From Mesostigma viride (taxonomy: Eukaryota; Streptophyta; Mesostigmatophyceae; Mesostigmatales; Mesostigmataceae): a stretch of DNA of 60,000 nt. Below are positions 9,381 to 20,092 of the stretch, piece by piece; the first letter of the stretch is position 1; each line of letters starts with the position of its first letter. The translations under genes and the position numbers were made by a program. The stretch lies in contig RPFO01000079.1 of assembly GCA_009746045.1 (NCBI GenBank), positions 1,384,785 to 1,444,784 on the forward strand. The letters are read 5' to 3'. The notes below the pieces were generated by a model that did no database searches, was not told the DNA's origin, and saw nothing but the letters and a program-made list of their open reading frames with translations.

Positions 9381-11811
9381 CCATAGTCCGAAAAGTGTAT
9401 GTGATCGCATACACTTTGACTTAACGTAATTAAGGGGTCCGGACGGACCGGAATTATTTCGCGCCAAAAAATTCGCGCCGGTACCCGGCACGTGAAATTG
9501 TGGTGCACGATGCGCGTAACCCTTGCGCCAAGTTGGCCATGGCGACGTGCGTTAGGTATGTAATAAATGCAGTAATATGGCAATAAGACCGCAGAAAATT
9601 ATGCAGATGCGTCAAATCAAAGTTTCATCATGATCTTGCGTAGCCGAAGATGCATTATTGACGAGATCGATGCCATTTTTCATCCGCGTTTGCGAGGGGG
9701 TCTGGCCCGGAAATCTTGCCGCAACGAATAAGCAGCAATACATGCCTACAGCGATAATTACAAAGGTTCTTAGTCCCTAGCGATGCAGAAAGCAACGTTC
9801 ATTAACGGGGAGATTGAAAATGTTAAAGAACCTTTTATTTTATTACTTTTCCTCGTCATTTTCGGAAAGAAAACGCCAGGTCCTGCTTTATGCGCTGTCA
9901 ACCCGTCCATGGGTGGCTGGCATTTCTTGCGCGCCTTGTCAGGAAAGATAGCATGCCATTGTACGTCTATTATCCAGTGGTTACCCCCGAAGTCTATTGC
10001 GTTTAATTAGAAATCCCTTTATTCTAAGCTTTCAGCACGGTTTCCTGGAAGGGTGCGTTGTTTTGTTCGCCGCTTGCTGCATGCACGTCTCTAGTTTTCC
10101 GGCAGCTTTCAACCGATTCGCTTACGTTATGCGTGGCAAGCTCTGAAATCCTGTCTAGGATTGGGTAATATCAAGGTAAGCTGCTACGTTAATGTAATGA
10201 TATATGGAAGGATTTGGATGGCAGAGTGCTTATATTGCATATTCAACACGTACCCCGGCATGCCTCGAGGGCGGCATGCAACAAGCTGGCGAGCATATGA
10301 ACCGTGCGTCTCAACGTGCTGGGAAACAAGGTGGCTATACTTCTCTTGCTGGCCATGCTTTGTATATGTGTAAGCTATGCTTACGTGTGTGTTCTCTTTA
10401 GATTTGTGGATCACAGCCACTATGCATCACAATCAATGTGCTCTCAAGGATGCTAGCCATGCTTATGAGGATGGCTGCAAGCCATTTCTCTTATGGCTTT
10501 GCTGTATTTCGTGTTTGCGCTTACAGTTCTGTTTTGTTGGTTGGTTTTTGAACGGGGTGATGTGAACCTGCAGGGTTAGAACATTGTGTTATTATTGCTG
10601 GTTGATTGAGGCATCATCCTCTACTCTAAGTCAGCATAGCACGTGTATATGAGCATGCTGTTTATGCACCTTATTGTTGAGCATGGTTTACAACCATGGT
10701 GAGGTGTGGGGTGTGGCTAGCATGTACGAGTCACCCATCTAATCCCACATGTTTCTGTTGCTATTGAACGTTGCTTGGGCCTCTAAACATTTCTGTTATT
10801 ACCAATGAAGATTGCCAACTATGCTACCATAGTGTGGTGCTGCATGCTATGAATGACCTCTCTAGTACTCAAGGCTCATGCTCAGCTTGATCCTGCATTT
10901 GGTGGCTGTTTGTATAACTCAATTGGCAGCCGTACGCGCGCGTCTATGTTAGGATTCTGATGATTTGTGGTGGGCAGGTGATGAAAAGGGTTATGTTTGA
11001 GCTCATGCCAGTCTACACTAGGTTTGAGGGGTGGCAGTTGAGGACACTAGTTTATGCCATCAGTCTAGCTCAGAATGACCTGAATTTTGATTCCAAGATA
11101 GTTTGCATGATAAATAACTTGCTGGCACCTTGTTTGCCCCACTTGGTGGTGGGCAAGGTTGTGATTGGTGCAGTCATTTGGCATAAAACCGTATTTTCGT
11201 GCATTTTTTTTTCATACAAAAGTGATGGCTGTTCACGTACGTGGTCAGAATGAGCTGAAAATTGGTCCCATTGATATTCCCACCCTGTGGAAGTTATCTT
11301 TATCTCCCTGGGCCCAACCCATGCGTATTTGATTTGATTTTTTTTTTTTAGTCACAAAAAAGACGTATTTTTCGGTAAACTGCATAAGTATGCCCAGACG
11401 TGCGATTTTGGTGCTGCAAATTAGCTCCATTCTTTGGTCTGGGTGGGGATTTGACTGGAATATATGGTGTTTGGTACACAAGTGTGGGGGGGTTGTCCTA
11501 TAGGGGGTCCGTGCTTTTAGGGGGTGTGCGCGCCAAAAAAAGCTCCCTGCACATGTATTGTGATGGGCCTTGAACTCAAAAAGTAGCCAGATGCATGCCC
11601 AAGGGTCATATTTATGGTCCCCCATCATAATTTGCATTGCCAGCATGGGTATTGAGTGCAAAACATGTGTATTCAATTTGGGGGGGGGCAGGTCCGTCCG
11701 GACCCCTAAACCACGTAATTCCCGGAGCGCCGCGCCACCCGTGACGGAGGGAAGTTGTCCGGTGGGTCTGGGAACACTTACGGACGAAGGGGGTGCATAG
11801 GTTTGGGGGGG
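9381..11811. other. 2.4 kb without a recognised gene
   Basis: No open frame here looks like a protein. The one clear local structure is a perfect inverted repeat at 9392-9417 (10-bp arms AAAGTGTATG/CATACACTTT, six-base loop). Short homopolymers occur at 11338-11349 (T) and 11682-11690 (G). The strip may be intergenic or intronic. Confidence 0.5.
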
Positions 11812-11814
11812 TTA

Positions 11815-11844
11815 GGCCCGGTCTATACGGACTTTTGATAAAAC
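11815..11844 (+). repeat. Left terminal inverted repeat of the Harbinger element
   Basis: Thirty bases that match the reverse complement of 16872-16901 at every position, preceded by the TTA target duplication. Confidence 0.95.
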
Positions 11845-12037
11845 CTGAGCCGGTCATTTTTTAGAAAGATACCTGGTCCGAAGGTTCCGGGCCAGTCTAC
11901 ACGAAAAACGGACTAAAAGCCAAAGACCAGTACTCCCGCCAAGAAACATACACGTGTCAGTTCGGTAGAGGGGCGCCCATCCAGCCTGACTACGTGATCA
12001 AAGAACCCAACTGCGGCGGAACTGGAAAGTAGCGGTC

Positions 12038-13391
12038 ATGGCGGAACCCGAAGGGGCAGATGGGCCACTTTTGCCTGAATCTACTGTTTGCAGTTGCGGA
12101 CAGAATCATGCCAAAGGGCCGAGGTGGACCATGGATCAGACAGGGCGCCTAGCACATTGCATTTGCGACGAAAGCATCAGGCCAGAGTGGTCCCATTATG
12201 CTGCGGGTAGCGACCGGGAAACTCTAGATGACAAGGACGAAAGGCCCCAGTTTTTTGATGCGCTTGCTAACCTCTTCTGCGACACCTCCTTTCAACCAAA
12301 AGCCGAGCAGTTTTCTGAATGCGGCATGAAGCTGCCAATTGACCCTTCTAAGCCACAGCACACGGCAGGCAGAACAGCCAAGTACATAAAGGATAAGTAC
12401 AACGAAATCCGTTCCGAGGTCAGTGTCGCTGCTTCTAACTACGAGAGGAGCGGGCAGAACAACCCGAACAGGGCCGACTACGTGAACAACAATGGAGTGC
12501 TGTATTTCTGGCTCTACCTGGTCAAGTATGGCATGATGGAAGCCGTCCTGCGGACCGTCGACGGGGAGGTGGCGTTTGAGGATGCCGTCGGAGGCGTCAG
12601 CGGGTCGACCAAGCCAGCTTGTAAGTGCCCTCTGACAATATTTCCCTGCATTTCCCTGCATTCAAAGTGTAACTTTGCACCAACAGTGAGTTTTTTCCAG
12701 CTAGACTACTGGCGTGTCCTATCTTGTGCTATTTGCGTGTGATTGGGCTTGCCCGGGTTGTGCTAATATTCTGCATGTGTGTGCGTGTGCGTGTGCGTGT
12801 GCGTGTGCGTGTGTGTGTGCGTGTGCGTGTGCGTGTGCGTGTGCGTGTGTGTGTGCGTGTGCGTGTGCGTGTGCGTGTGCGTGTGCGTGTGCGTGTGCGT
12901 GTGCGTGTGCGTGTGCGTGTGCGTGTGCGTGTGCGTGTGCGTGTGCGTGTGCGTGTGCGTGTGCGTGTGCGTGTGCGTGTGCGTGTGCGTGTGCGTGTGC
13001 GTGTGCGTGTGCGTGTGCGTGTGCGTGTGCGTGTGCGTGTGCGTAATGAACTCATCAAGCAGCCAAGAAGGCCATTAGGGGGTTGAAGAGATTTATCAAC
13101 CCGGGGAGCGCATCTGGAACCTCAAACAACCCGGTGAAGGTTGAGGACACACCTGCTACGGATGGTGGACAAGATGCTGCAGGGTCATACTTTGCAGCAA
13201 AGGAGAAGATGCTTGCCCGGGAGCAAGCAAAGCTAGCTGCGGCAGATGTTGAGACCGCAGCGAAGTCCGCAGCGGAGGCTAAGAAAATCAAAATTGAGAT
13301 CCTGAACGACACATTAGAGAAATGGTCATGTGAGCCTGACATTGCTGCCATGGCACGCAAGAAGCTTTTGGAGACGCTTGAGTCTCTCTAA
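12038..13391 (+). CDS. Myb/SANT-like DNA-binding protein of the Harbinger element, two exons
   Basis: The accessory protein that in PIF/Harbinger elements partners the transposase and binds the transposon ends. Exon 1 is 12038-12620 and exon 2 is 13063-13391. The donor CAGCTT|GTAAGT and acceptor ATCAAGCAG|CC keep frame (583 + 329 = 912 nt, 303 residues). The middle of exon 1 carries a Myb/SANT-like helical stretch (FFDALANLF, TAKYIKDKYNEIR, then NNNGVLYFWLYLVKYGMM). Exon 2 is a Lys/Ala/Glu-rich helical tail (KIKIEILNDTLEKW, MARKKLLETLESL). The 442-bp intron is more than half hexanucleotide satellite. ATG at 12038 is the first in frame. The assignment rests mainly on position inside a TIR-bounded element with a matching transposase. 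Confidence 0.78.
12777..13044 (+). repeat. (GTGTGC)n microsatellite in an intron
   Basis: About 45 units of a GTGTGC/GTGCGT hexanucleotide with two GTGTGTGT interruptions near 12810 and 12846. It fills most of the intron of the Harbinger DNA-binding gene and stops 18 bases before the splice acceptor. The alternating purine-pyrimidine sequence could adopt Z-DNA. Confidence 0.97.
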
Positions 13392-13760
13392 TGCACTCAT
13401 GTGGCATGACGCACATGATGTTTGTCATATAGCAAATTGGTCATGGCTAGGCCACCATCACATGGGTTTGCAGTTAAATGTTTGCATTTCAATGCTGTGC
13501 AGTTTCAACTAATTGATTTTGGTATTACACGCGGTCCCGAATGGGAGACATGTAGCAGTAGACCCTCAATAGATTCTCAATAGACCCTTTGATGCACAAT
13601 GAAGAATCCTATACTATATAATTGATTTTGGGGGCAACTTAGCCCATTACTGATGTGGCGTCGCCGATGGGAAGCATTGAAATAGATATATTAAGTGAGA
13701 CATATATATGACGTTGGTACGCCATGCGTCCAGGCCTAGTTGTCTCACTTAATATGATAG
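13392..13760. other. Harbinger 3' flank of the first gene
   Basis: AT-rich non-coding sequence between the stop of the DNA-binding gene and the satellite. A near-palindromic pair, TTAAGTGAGACA and TGTCTCACTTAA, occurs at 13692-13703 and 13740-13751. No other feature is visible. Confidence 0.5.
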
Positions 13761-15067
13761 GAGGGGAGGGGAGGGGAGGGGAGGCAAAGCAATGCAAGGC
13801 CAGGCCAGGCCAGGCCAGGCCAGGCCAGGCCAGGCCAGGCCAGGCCAGGCCAGGCCAGGCCAGGCCAGGCCAGGCCAGGCAAAGCAAGGCAAAGCAAAGC
13901 AAAGCAAAGCAAAGCAAAGCAAAGCAAAGCAAAGCAAAGCAAAGCAAAGCAAAGCAAAGCAAAGCAAAGCAAAGCAAAGCAAAGCAAAGCAAAGCAAAGC
14001 AAAGCAAAGCAAAGCAAAGCAAAGCAAAGCAAAGCAAAGCAAAGCAAAGCAAAGCAAAGCAAAGCAAAGCAAAGCAAAGCAAAGCAAAGCAAAGCAAAGC
14101 AAAGCAAAGCAAAGCAAAGCAAAGCAAAGCAAAGCAAAGCAAAGCAAAGCAAAGCAAAGCAAAGCAAAGCAAAGCAAAGCAAAGCAAAGCAAAGCAAAGC
14201 AAAGCAAAGCAAAGCAAAGCAAAGCAAAGCAAAGCAAAGCAAAGCAAAGCAAAGCAAAGCAAAGCAAAGCAAAGCAAAGCAAAGCAAAGCAAAGCAAAGC
14301 AAAGCAAAGCAAAGCAAAGCAAAGCAAAGCAAAGCAAAGCAAAGCAAAGCAAAGCAAAGCAAAGCAAAGCAAAGCAAAGCAAAGCAAAGCAAAGCAAAGC
14401 AAAGCAAAGCAAAGCAAAGCAAAGCAAAGCAAAGCAAAGCAAAGCAAAGCAAAGCAAAGCAAAGCAAAGCAAAGCAAAGCAAAGCAAAGCAAAGCAAAGC
14501 AAAGCAAAGCAAAGCAAAGCAAAGCAAAGCAAAGCAAAGCAAAGCAAAGCAAAGCAAAGCAAAGCAAAGCAAAGCAAAGCAAAGCAAAGCAAAGCAAAGC
14601 AAAGCAAAGCAAAGCAAAGCAAAGCAAAGCAAAGCAAAGCAAAGCAAAGCAAAGCAAAGCAAAGCAAAGCAAAGCAAAGCAAAGCAAAGCAAAGCAAAGC
14701 AAAGCAAAGCAAAGCAAAGCAAAGCAAAGCAAAGCAAAGCAAAGCAAAGCAAAGCAAAGCAAAGCAAAGCAAAGCAAAGCAAAGCAAAGCAAAGCAAAGC
14801 AAAGCAAAGCAAAGCAAAGCAAGGCAAGGCAAGGCAAGGCAAGGCAAGGCAAGGCAAGGCAAGGCAAGGCAAGGCAAAGCAAAGCAAAGCAAAGCAAAGC
14901 AAAGCAAAGCAAAGCAAAGCAAAGCAAAGCAAAGCAAAGCAAAGCAAAGCAAAGCAAAGCAAAGCAAAGCAAAGCAAAGCAAAGCAAAGCAAAGCAAAGC
15001 AAAGCAAAGCAAAGCAAAGCCCAGCGAAGCAAAGCAAAGCAAAGCAAAGCAAAGCAAAGCAAAGCAA
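13761..15067 (+). repeat. Pentanucleotide satellite in homogeneous blocks
   Basis: Order: GGGGA units (13762-13782), a short mixed join, about 16 AGGCC units (13797-13879), about 187 AAAGC units, about 11 AAGGC units (14821-14876), then about 38 AAAGC units with one corrupted pair near 15020. Neighbouring block types differ by one or two bases per unit and each block is almost pure. The long open frames it creates on both strands (KQSKA and LCFAL repeats) are not genes. Confidence 0.97.
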
Positions 15068-15151
15068 ATGCATTTTCAACATTTTCATGCACCACCTTGC
15101 TTGAACTTGGATGAATAATTGTATTTATTACATTAAACATCCTTAGCTATG

Positions 15152-16569
15152 CTAAGTACGTCCCCACTTAGAGTGGGATGGACGCACCCAGCCCATTTCT
15201 GCTATTGAATCACGGAGGGCATCACGTGTGATGCGATCCTCCTTATAGCCACGCCTTTGAGTAGCGCCCACACCGCCTAATGCACAACTATCTTGAAAAT
15301 GTGGCAAAGGCCAATCCCCCTTCCTTTGATCAAGGATGGGATCTACCTCCGCTCGGATAAACCTATCATCAATGCACCAATTATGCACACGCATAAGTGC
15401 ACCTATTAGCCGTGAAGCATGCCTCATGCAACTGGCACGTTAATGCACGATGAAGGATGCCAAAGCGTGCGACAAAAATCCCAAACGCACGTTCTATGGT
15501 CTGCCTGCAAAGGGAAATGTAGTAATTACAGGCATCTTCTTGCACAGGCAAACCCCTTCCAGGATAAGGGGTGATCAACCAGGGTTTGATGACGTATGCT
15601 TCATCTCCAACTAAAAAAAAACCGTCAGGCAAGCCCCTTTCTATTAACGCCTTGTACAAAGAAGAACATTGGAAGGCGGTGCTATCATGGGTACTGCCTG
15701 TGCACTTCATCGACCCATACAAAAACTTGCAATTGGAATCACAGACGGCTTCCAAAACGAGTGCAAAAAACCCTTTGCGATTGTAATAATGCATTGGATT
15801 GACTACATCCCTCTGTGATGGCTTATCTATTTCGATGGCAATGCCATCGATGGCACCAACACATCCTTCAACAACTCCTCTGGTCGTTCTGTTGAAGCCG
15901 TTTGCCAAACTTGACAAGTCGCCTCCGTCATCCGTGGTCGGGAAGTCCAGGTGATAGTTCTCGTTGATAAAATCCACGACTTCCCAGACAGCTTTGTAGA
16001 AAGTCGCCTTGTGGAGGCCATGTACGTCCATGATGTCGATGTGCCTGCACACGTTACAACCAGCATAAACAGGGTATCAATGCGCCTGACCTGTCCTTTC
16101 CAAATGCCTACTGAATGGACCGTAGCGTGCTTAATTGATGAACGCAATAAATTTACCTGCCACCTGCAGCCCATCGCAGAAACGCTCCGAGCTTCATTTC
16201 GCAGGTAACCGGTGTTCCACTGCTGTTTGCCGCCTTCACATGGTTTGGTTCCAAGCCGCATTCCCGCATTCTCTCAGCAACCGCCCGAAACCTGTCTTTG
16301 GTAATCTTGTAGCGCATCCTGAACTCGCTTTCGTTCATGCCATCTAGCTGCATAGCAAGGTTAAGTCGCTTGCGTTTTTCGTTTTTCACTCGTGGCAAGC
16401 CGGCTCGACTCACGTAGGGACTGAACACATGTACCACACCCGGAGAAGTGTACCTTGCCTGCTTTCCTGGACGTGTAGACATCATGGCCAAATCTTGCCA
16501 ATCTTCTATGTCCTCCTTGTCAATCTTGTCCTCAACTGACTTTCGCAACAGGTGCGACTGGAGAGACAT
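15152..16569 (-). CDS. PIF/Harbinger DDE transposase, spliced, one frame break
   Basis: Exon 1 is 16569-16157 on the minus strand. The donor GGCAG|GTAAAT, a 112-bp intron (16156-16045) and the acceptor GTGTGCAG|GCAC keep frame. Exon 2 carries the DDE_Tnp_4 core: first Asp in GAIDGIAIEI, second in GSTHDSTAF, a GDEAY motif and the Glu in TIERAFGIF. Near 15427 the frame shifts: the expected C-terminal helix (ASRLIGALMRVHNWC) continues in another frame to 15152. Removing one base, or four bases such as GCAT, near 15427-15432 would restore it. The enzyme would cut and paste the element at TWA sites. If the shift is real this copy is probably inactive. A second small intron is possible, but I see no good splice sites. 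Confidence 0.87.
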
Positions 16570-16774
16570 TTTTTTTTCTTAGTTCGTGAGTGATATGGCG
16601 AAATCGGTGTGCAATCGGAGAAAGTTGCGGCGATGGCTGCCTTGGGCGTTGAGCTCCGCTCACGTCGCTGGCAGGCGTTGCTGGCAGGCCTCTGACTTTC
16701 CCGCCCTTTTTCTTCTAATCTTGCGATCCTGGCGAGAATAAAATTTTAACAGGCCCTTCTGGAGGTGCATGGCA

Positions 16775-16804
16775 TTTAACTAAAAGTGGCCCGTTTTAGT
16801 TAAA
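16775..16804. repeat. Subterminal hairpin of the Harbinger element
   Basis: Perfect 11-bp inverted repeat TTTAACTAAAA/TTTTAGTTAAA around an eight-base loop, about 70 bases inside the right TIR. Subterminal inverted motifs often bind transposase or its partner; that role is inferred. Confidence 0.6.
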
Positions 16805-16871
16805 AACGACGAGGCTTGGGGACCGTTGATGCAAAACCCCCATCGATCTTACCGTCCGTTCTCTCCCGCCA

Positions 16872-16901
16872 GTTTTATCAAAAGTCCGTATAGACCGGGC
16901 C
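16872..16901 (-). repeat. Right terminal inverted repeat of the Harbinger element
   Basis: Exact reverse complement of 11815-11844, followed by the TTA duplication at 16902-16904. Confidence 0.95.
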
Positions 16902-16904
16902 TTA

Positions 16905-18307
16905 TTCGCCATAGCTTGGTAATTACAACGTGCATTGAGAAAGTATCACGTGACTTTGGCGGGAAATTTTCACTCGCGCGCGCGCGTTACGAGATATGGC
17001 TGCCAACGTGCCGTTATCAGGGAAATTTGCGTCTCGCGGCTAGAAACGGTTTAGAATGTTGCTCAGAATGATGATGCGTGATTTTCGTAGGTCAGGCATG
17101 GCCAGATTTTTAGGATTGGGAAAATACAGGTAGGAAAATACTGCCTTCTTGGTCGTCAGTGCCAGACAAGTCATCGCCTATCATATGTCGATTTTCTCCT
17201 TATGGCCGGGCAGTCTGCGCCAGCCCGAGCATCCAGGTTGGCTACGGGATGTCCCCTGCAGCATTTGCTGCGAATGCGGACGCATTTATATGTCATCTTT
17301 GAACGAAACATCAACCTGGTAATCATAAAGGATGCATGCATGATGCGGCTAATAATGGCGGCCTATGCCCGTAGAGCCACGGTATCTGTGAGTTATGGTG
17401 GTCCCGGCCAGCGGACCCCGGGCAGGACATGAACGAGCTGGGTACGACAACGTATTTGCGTGTTGTTTGCAGCGGAATTCGTCTCCCATGCATTATATAT
17501 GACGATTTTATCTTTGCATATTTCATCAAGCTTTCATGCCTGTTGTAGAGAGTGGTTTCAGCCCTGAAAGTGCCCAGTTTATGGCATATCTTTGGAGTGT
17601 ATCATTCCGTTAGTGCAGGTAGGCAACGTGTGTGTATTCCAGCACTTTTGGCAGCATTTTATAGCTTTTTATAATGCATTATTGTGTTGCATGTCATAGA
17701 TAGCTGTTTACACGCGCGTAACCCACACACATATATGAGCACGTTATATAGAGGTAATGGGTTATCCGGGTGGTCTGACCCAAGGAAACCCCCATTGGAC
17801 TACCCAACTAAATTGTCCAATGTTGGTATTGAGGTTCCCTACCCTCCCTGGGAAAAAAGTGGGGGGTAAACTTTTCCTTGGGGAAAAAAGATCGTCTTTT
17901 GGCCAACTTTGACTAGAGCTATCATCCAAATGCTTTGATAAAGCCATGGTATTATTGCATATTCTGAAAGCCCTTGAAGTGTAGATACTCCTAGCATCTT
18001 GGTTGGGGGTATTTGGAGTTGTGGCCTGTGAGTTATGATTTTTTTCATTTTCAGGGGTATGAAAGTGCCCAAAATGGGTCAGCGGACTATGGGTTAATTA
18101 ATGCGGTCTAGATCCCTCCCAGGCCTGCATGGTGGGCCGCCAGCGATGTTGCTGCGTCAGGTCGTAGTTTTGTGATGTAGCTAGTTGTACCTTGTGCAGC
18201 TGGCGTGATCCTTGGATGTCCGTGTCAGATTACTATTAATTTCTTCAGGGTTCTTCTTCTTTTCGGGGTTTTCCTTATGTTGCATGCCAATCTCACCTCC
18301 GTAATTT
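16905..18307. other. 1.4 kb without a recognised gene
   Basis: Mixed composition with no protein-like frame. A short alternating GC run lies at 16976-16986. The motif GAAAGTGCCCA occurs near 17567 and again near 18061. I see nothing else. Confidence 0.45.
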
Positions 18308-18314
18308 ATCATTC

Positions 18315-19097
18315 ATTAATTAATTAATTATCAACATCACTCCGTTGGGAGTAGATGTAGCACATAGCCCTGAGAAGGGGCATATGGCTTTTAATACATT
18401 ATAGGCTACTTCATGCAAGGGTGGGAATGTAAGCTACCCCTGCTCTAGGTGCACCAGGGCACCTGCACCCTCATGGTCTATCACGCTATGCCCGGGTAAG
18501 GGGGGAGCATGCCTGTGAGGGGGAAGATCATCATGGCTATACAAAAACCAAAGCGTGGCATCTCAGCAGAGAGCAGCTCTCTGCATGGGCACAGCATAAC
18601 TAAATAAAACTAGGCATCATCTGGAGTGTGGCACATCATAGGCACACATGTACATGGTTAAATAATGCTCGTGGCTCAGCTGGTATAGTGCCTGTAGGAG
18701 GCGTACATTTACATGGCCACGGTCTATCTATTCTACACTACTACTGCTGCATTCCCCTAAGCTGGGGCGTCTGGAGTCGTGGGGGCCGCGGGGGTCGCCT
18801 GCCAGGGCTTGTGGCCGACGTAGATGGCCGCCCCCTTCCAGTACACCGGCTGCCCCGCCTTGGTCTGCCGGAGCTGGAGGTAGGTCGGCCATAGCTCCCG
18901 TCGCCGTTGTTGCTGCGCCAGGGTCAAGTCGTCGTAAATGGTGAAGAGAGTCTTCTCGAGCCGCTTGCGGCGTCGGAGAAAAGAAATCTTGTCCGCCGGG
19001 GTCTTAAAGGTGAGAAGGAGCGGGGGCGGCCCTGCCTTACCCCGCGCGCGGGGAAGGCGGTGGGCGACCAGGTCGATCTCACCATTAAGACCCATTC
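18315..19097 (-). mobile_element. LINE gamma copy 1: end of ORF1 plus 3' UTR, 5' truncated
   Basis: A minus-strand insertion bounded by ATCATTC at 18308-18314 and 19098-19104. It contains the last 112 codons of an L1-type ORF1 (19095-18757), about 440 bases of 3' UTR, the CAAC-loop hairpin (18334-18358; lower arms ACATC/GATGT, upper arms ACTCC/GGAGT) and a TAATTAATTAATT tail. No ORF2 lies between ORF1 and the tail. Confidence 0.82.
18757..19095 (-). pseudogene. C-terminal fragment of an L1-type ORF1 protein
   Basis: The frame reads through an RRM/CTD-like end: VAHRLPRARGKAGPPPLLLTF, a basic RRRKRLEK helix, DDLTLAQQQRRRELWP and a Tyr/Trp-containing strand. It matches the C-terminus of the complete ORF1 at 44473-45861 in order and spacing but differs at many positions, so it belongs to a different family. 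In L1 elements this domain binds the element RNA as a chaperone. The N-terminal two thirds are missing because the insertion is 5' truncated. Confidence 0.75.
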
Positions 19098-19140
19098 ATC
19101 ATTCTCAATGAATATATATAAAATATGGCATGAGGCCCAT

Positions 19141-19227
19141 GTATTATATGCCATATGCCCCTTCTCTGGGCTATGTGCTACATATACTCCCAACGGAGTT
19201 ATGTTCCTAATTAATCAATTTAATTTA
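19141..19227 (+). mobile_element. LINE gamma copy 2: 87-bp minimal insertion
   Basis: An extreme 5' truncation consisting of the last part of the 3' UTR, the hairpin (19180-19204; lower arms ACATA/TATGT) and an AATTAATCAATTTAATTTA tail. It is flanked by an exact 11-bp duplication, ATGAGGCCCAT, at 19130-19140 and 19228-19238. Confidence 0.85.
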
Positions 19228-19296
19228 ATGAGGCCCATATTTTAAACTAGCTGTGGACATACATTTACATATTGACACCATGGGGAGACGTCCACT

Positions 19297-19662
19297 ATTA
19301 AATTAAAATTTTAATTATAACATGACTCTGTTGGGAGATCATGTAGCCAGTAGCACGTATTCCCTTGCTTGATGGATGGAGGTGAGCGAACTGCGAAGCC
19401 GCGAAACCTAACTAAGCTAACTCTAGGCTAATCCAGATAATCCTAACTACTCTAGAAAATCCTAACTGTACTCAGCAAAGCGCCCCTTACTCCTTGGGGG
19501 GGTGCCTTGCCCACAGGGGCTGGCGTGTGGGCCTGCATGGACTATGGTCTTCCGCCTCTGCTTGTCCTGCATAGCAGTCCAAGCAAGAGAGAGGGAGGAA
19601 ATGCGGTGTTCAAACTTAGCTGGGACCACTAGGTCAGCCAGCAACTGCTGTGTATAGTTCAT
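19297..19662 (-). mobile_element. LINE beta copy A, 5' truncated
   Basis: A minus-strand copy with an AT-rich tail (19297-19320), the hairpin CTCC-CAAC core with ACATGA/TCATGT lower arms, a 3' UTR, and the end of a reading frame. That frame (NYTQQLLADLVVP, then SLSLAWTAMQDKQRR) ends in a Pro/Arg-rich tail like those at 28008-28118 and 56160-56262. I could not find its target duplication. Confidence 0.7.
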
Positions 19663-20092
19663 GGCAGGTTTACCAATCTTTCTAGGAATGCGCCTTTGGG
19701 CCCAGGCTAGGTCAGGATATGCAGCCCTGACTGGCCAAGCCGCTGGGGGGCGGCCAGACCAAGGGCGATGTCTACCTGACTGGGTCGAGCACGATGTCCT
19801 ACAAATGCTATCCTACGCTGCCTAATCTTGACATCAGAAATACAGGGCATACTCATCAGAATTACGGGGCAAAACCATGCCATGCCAAAATCCCTGAGCC
19901 TGTGCTGATCGACAACGTATCCTGCAATCCTTGGATCCTTTTTGAGTGAATTTGTGTACCCGTCAATGCCATACGCTCAACTGCCCCGCCCTACGCTGGC
20001 CAGCCTACCCAGGGGCCAACGCCTAGGCTGCCAGCCGAGCAAAATTGATCCCTGGGCAACACAGCATAAAAGCATCTGGTATACGTTTCTGG
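19663..20092. other. Spacer without a recognised gene
   Basis: No protein-like frame, repeat or terminator is visible between the LINE fragment and the gene candidate. Confidence 0.4.

Larger units (their letters stand above)
11815..16901. mobile_element. PIF/Harbinger DNA transposon, 5.09 kb
   Basis: Perfect 30-bp terminal inverted repeats (beginning GGCCCGGTCTATACGG) at 11815-11844 and 16872-16901 are flanked by TTA at 11812-11814 and 16902-16904. A 3-bp TTA/TWA target duplication is the hallmark of PIF/Harbinger. Inside are the two expected genes, convergent: a Myb/SANT-like DNA-binding protein on the plus strand and a DDE transposase on the minus strand. The space between holds a 1.27-kb pentanucleotide satellite, and the intron of the first gene holds a hexanucleotide satellite. 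Identical TIRs suggest recent activity, although the transposase reading frame has one break. Confidence 0.95.

Noticed and set aside
13639-15140. Frames of over 400 codons coding KQSKA, LCFAL or similar repeats
   Set aside because: A pentamer array without stops is open in all three frames of each strand, so length means nothing here.
18668-18690. tRNA gene suggested by GTGGCTCAGCTGGTATAG, a good box A
   Set aside because: No box B, acceptor pairing or anticodon arm follows. It lies in a LINE 3' UTR.
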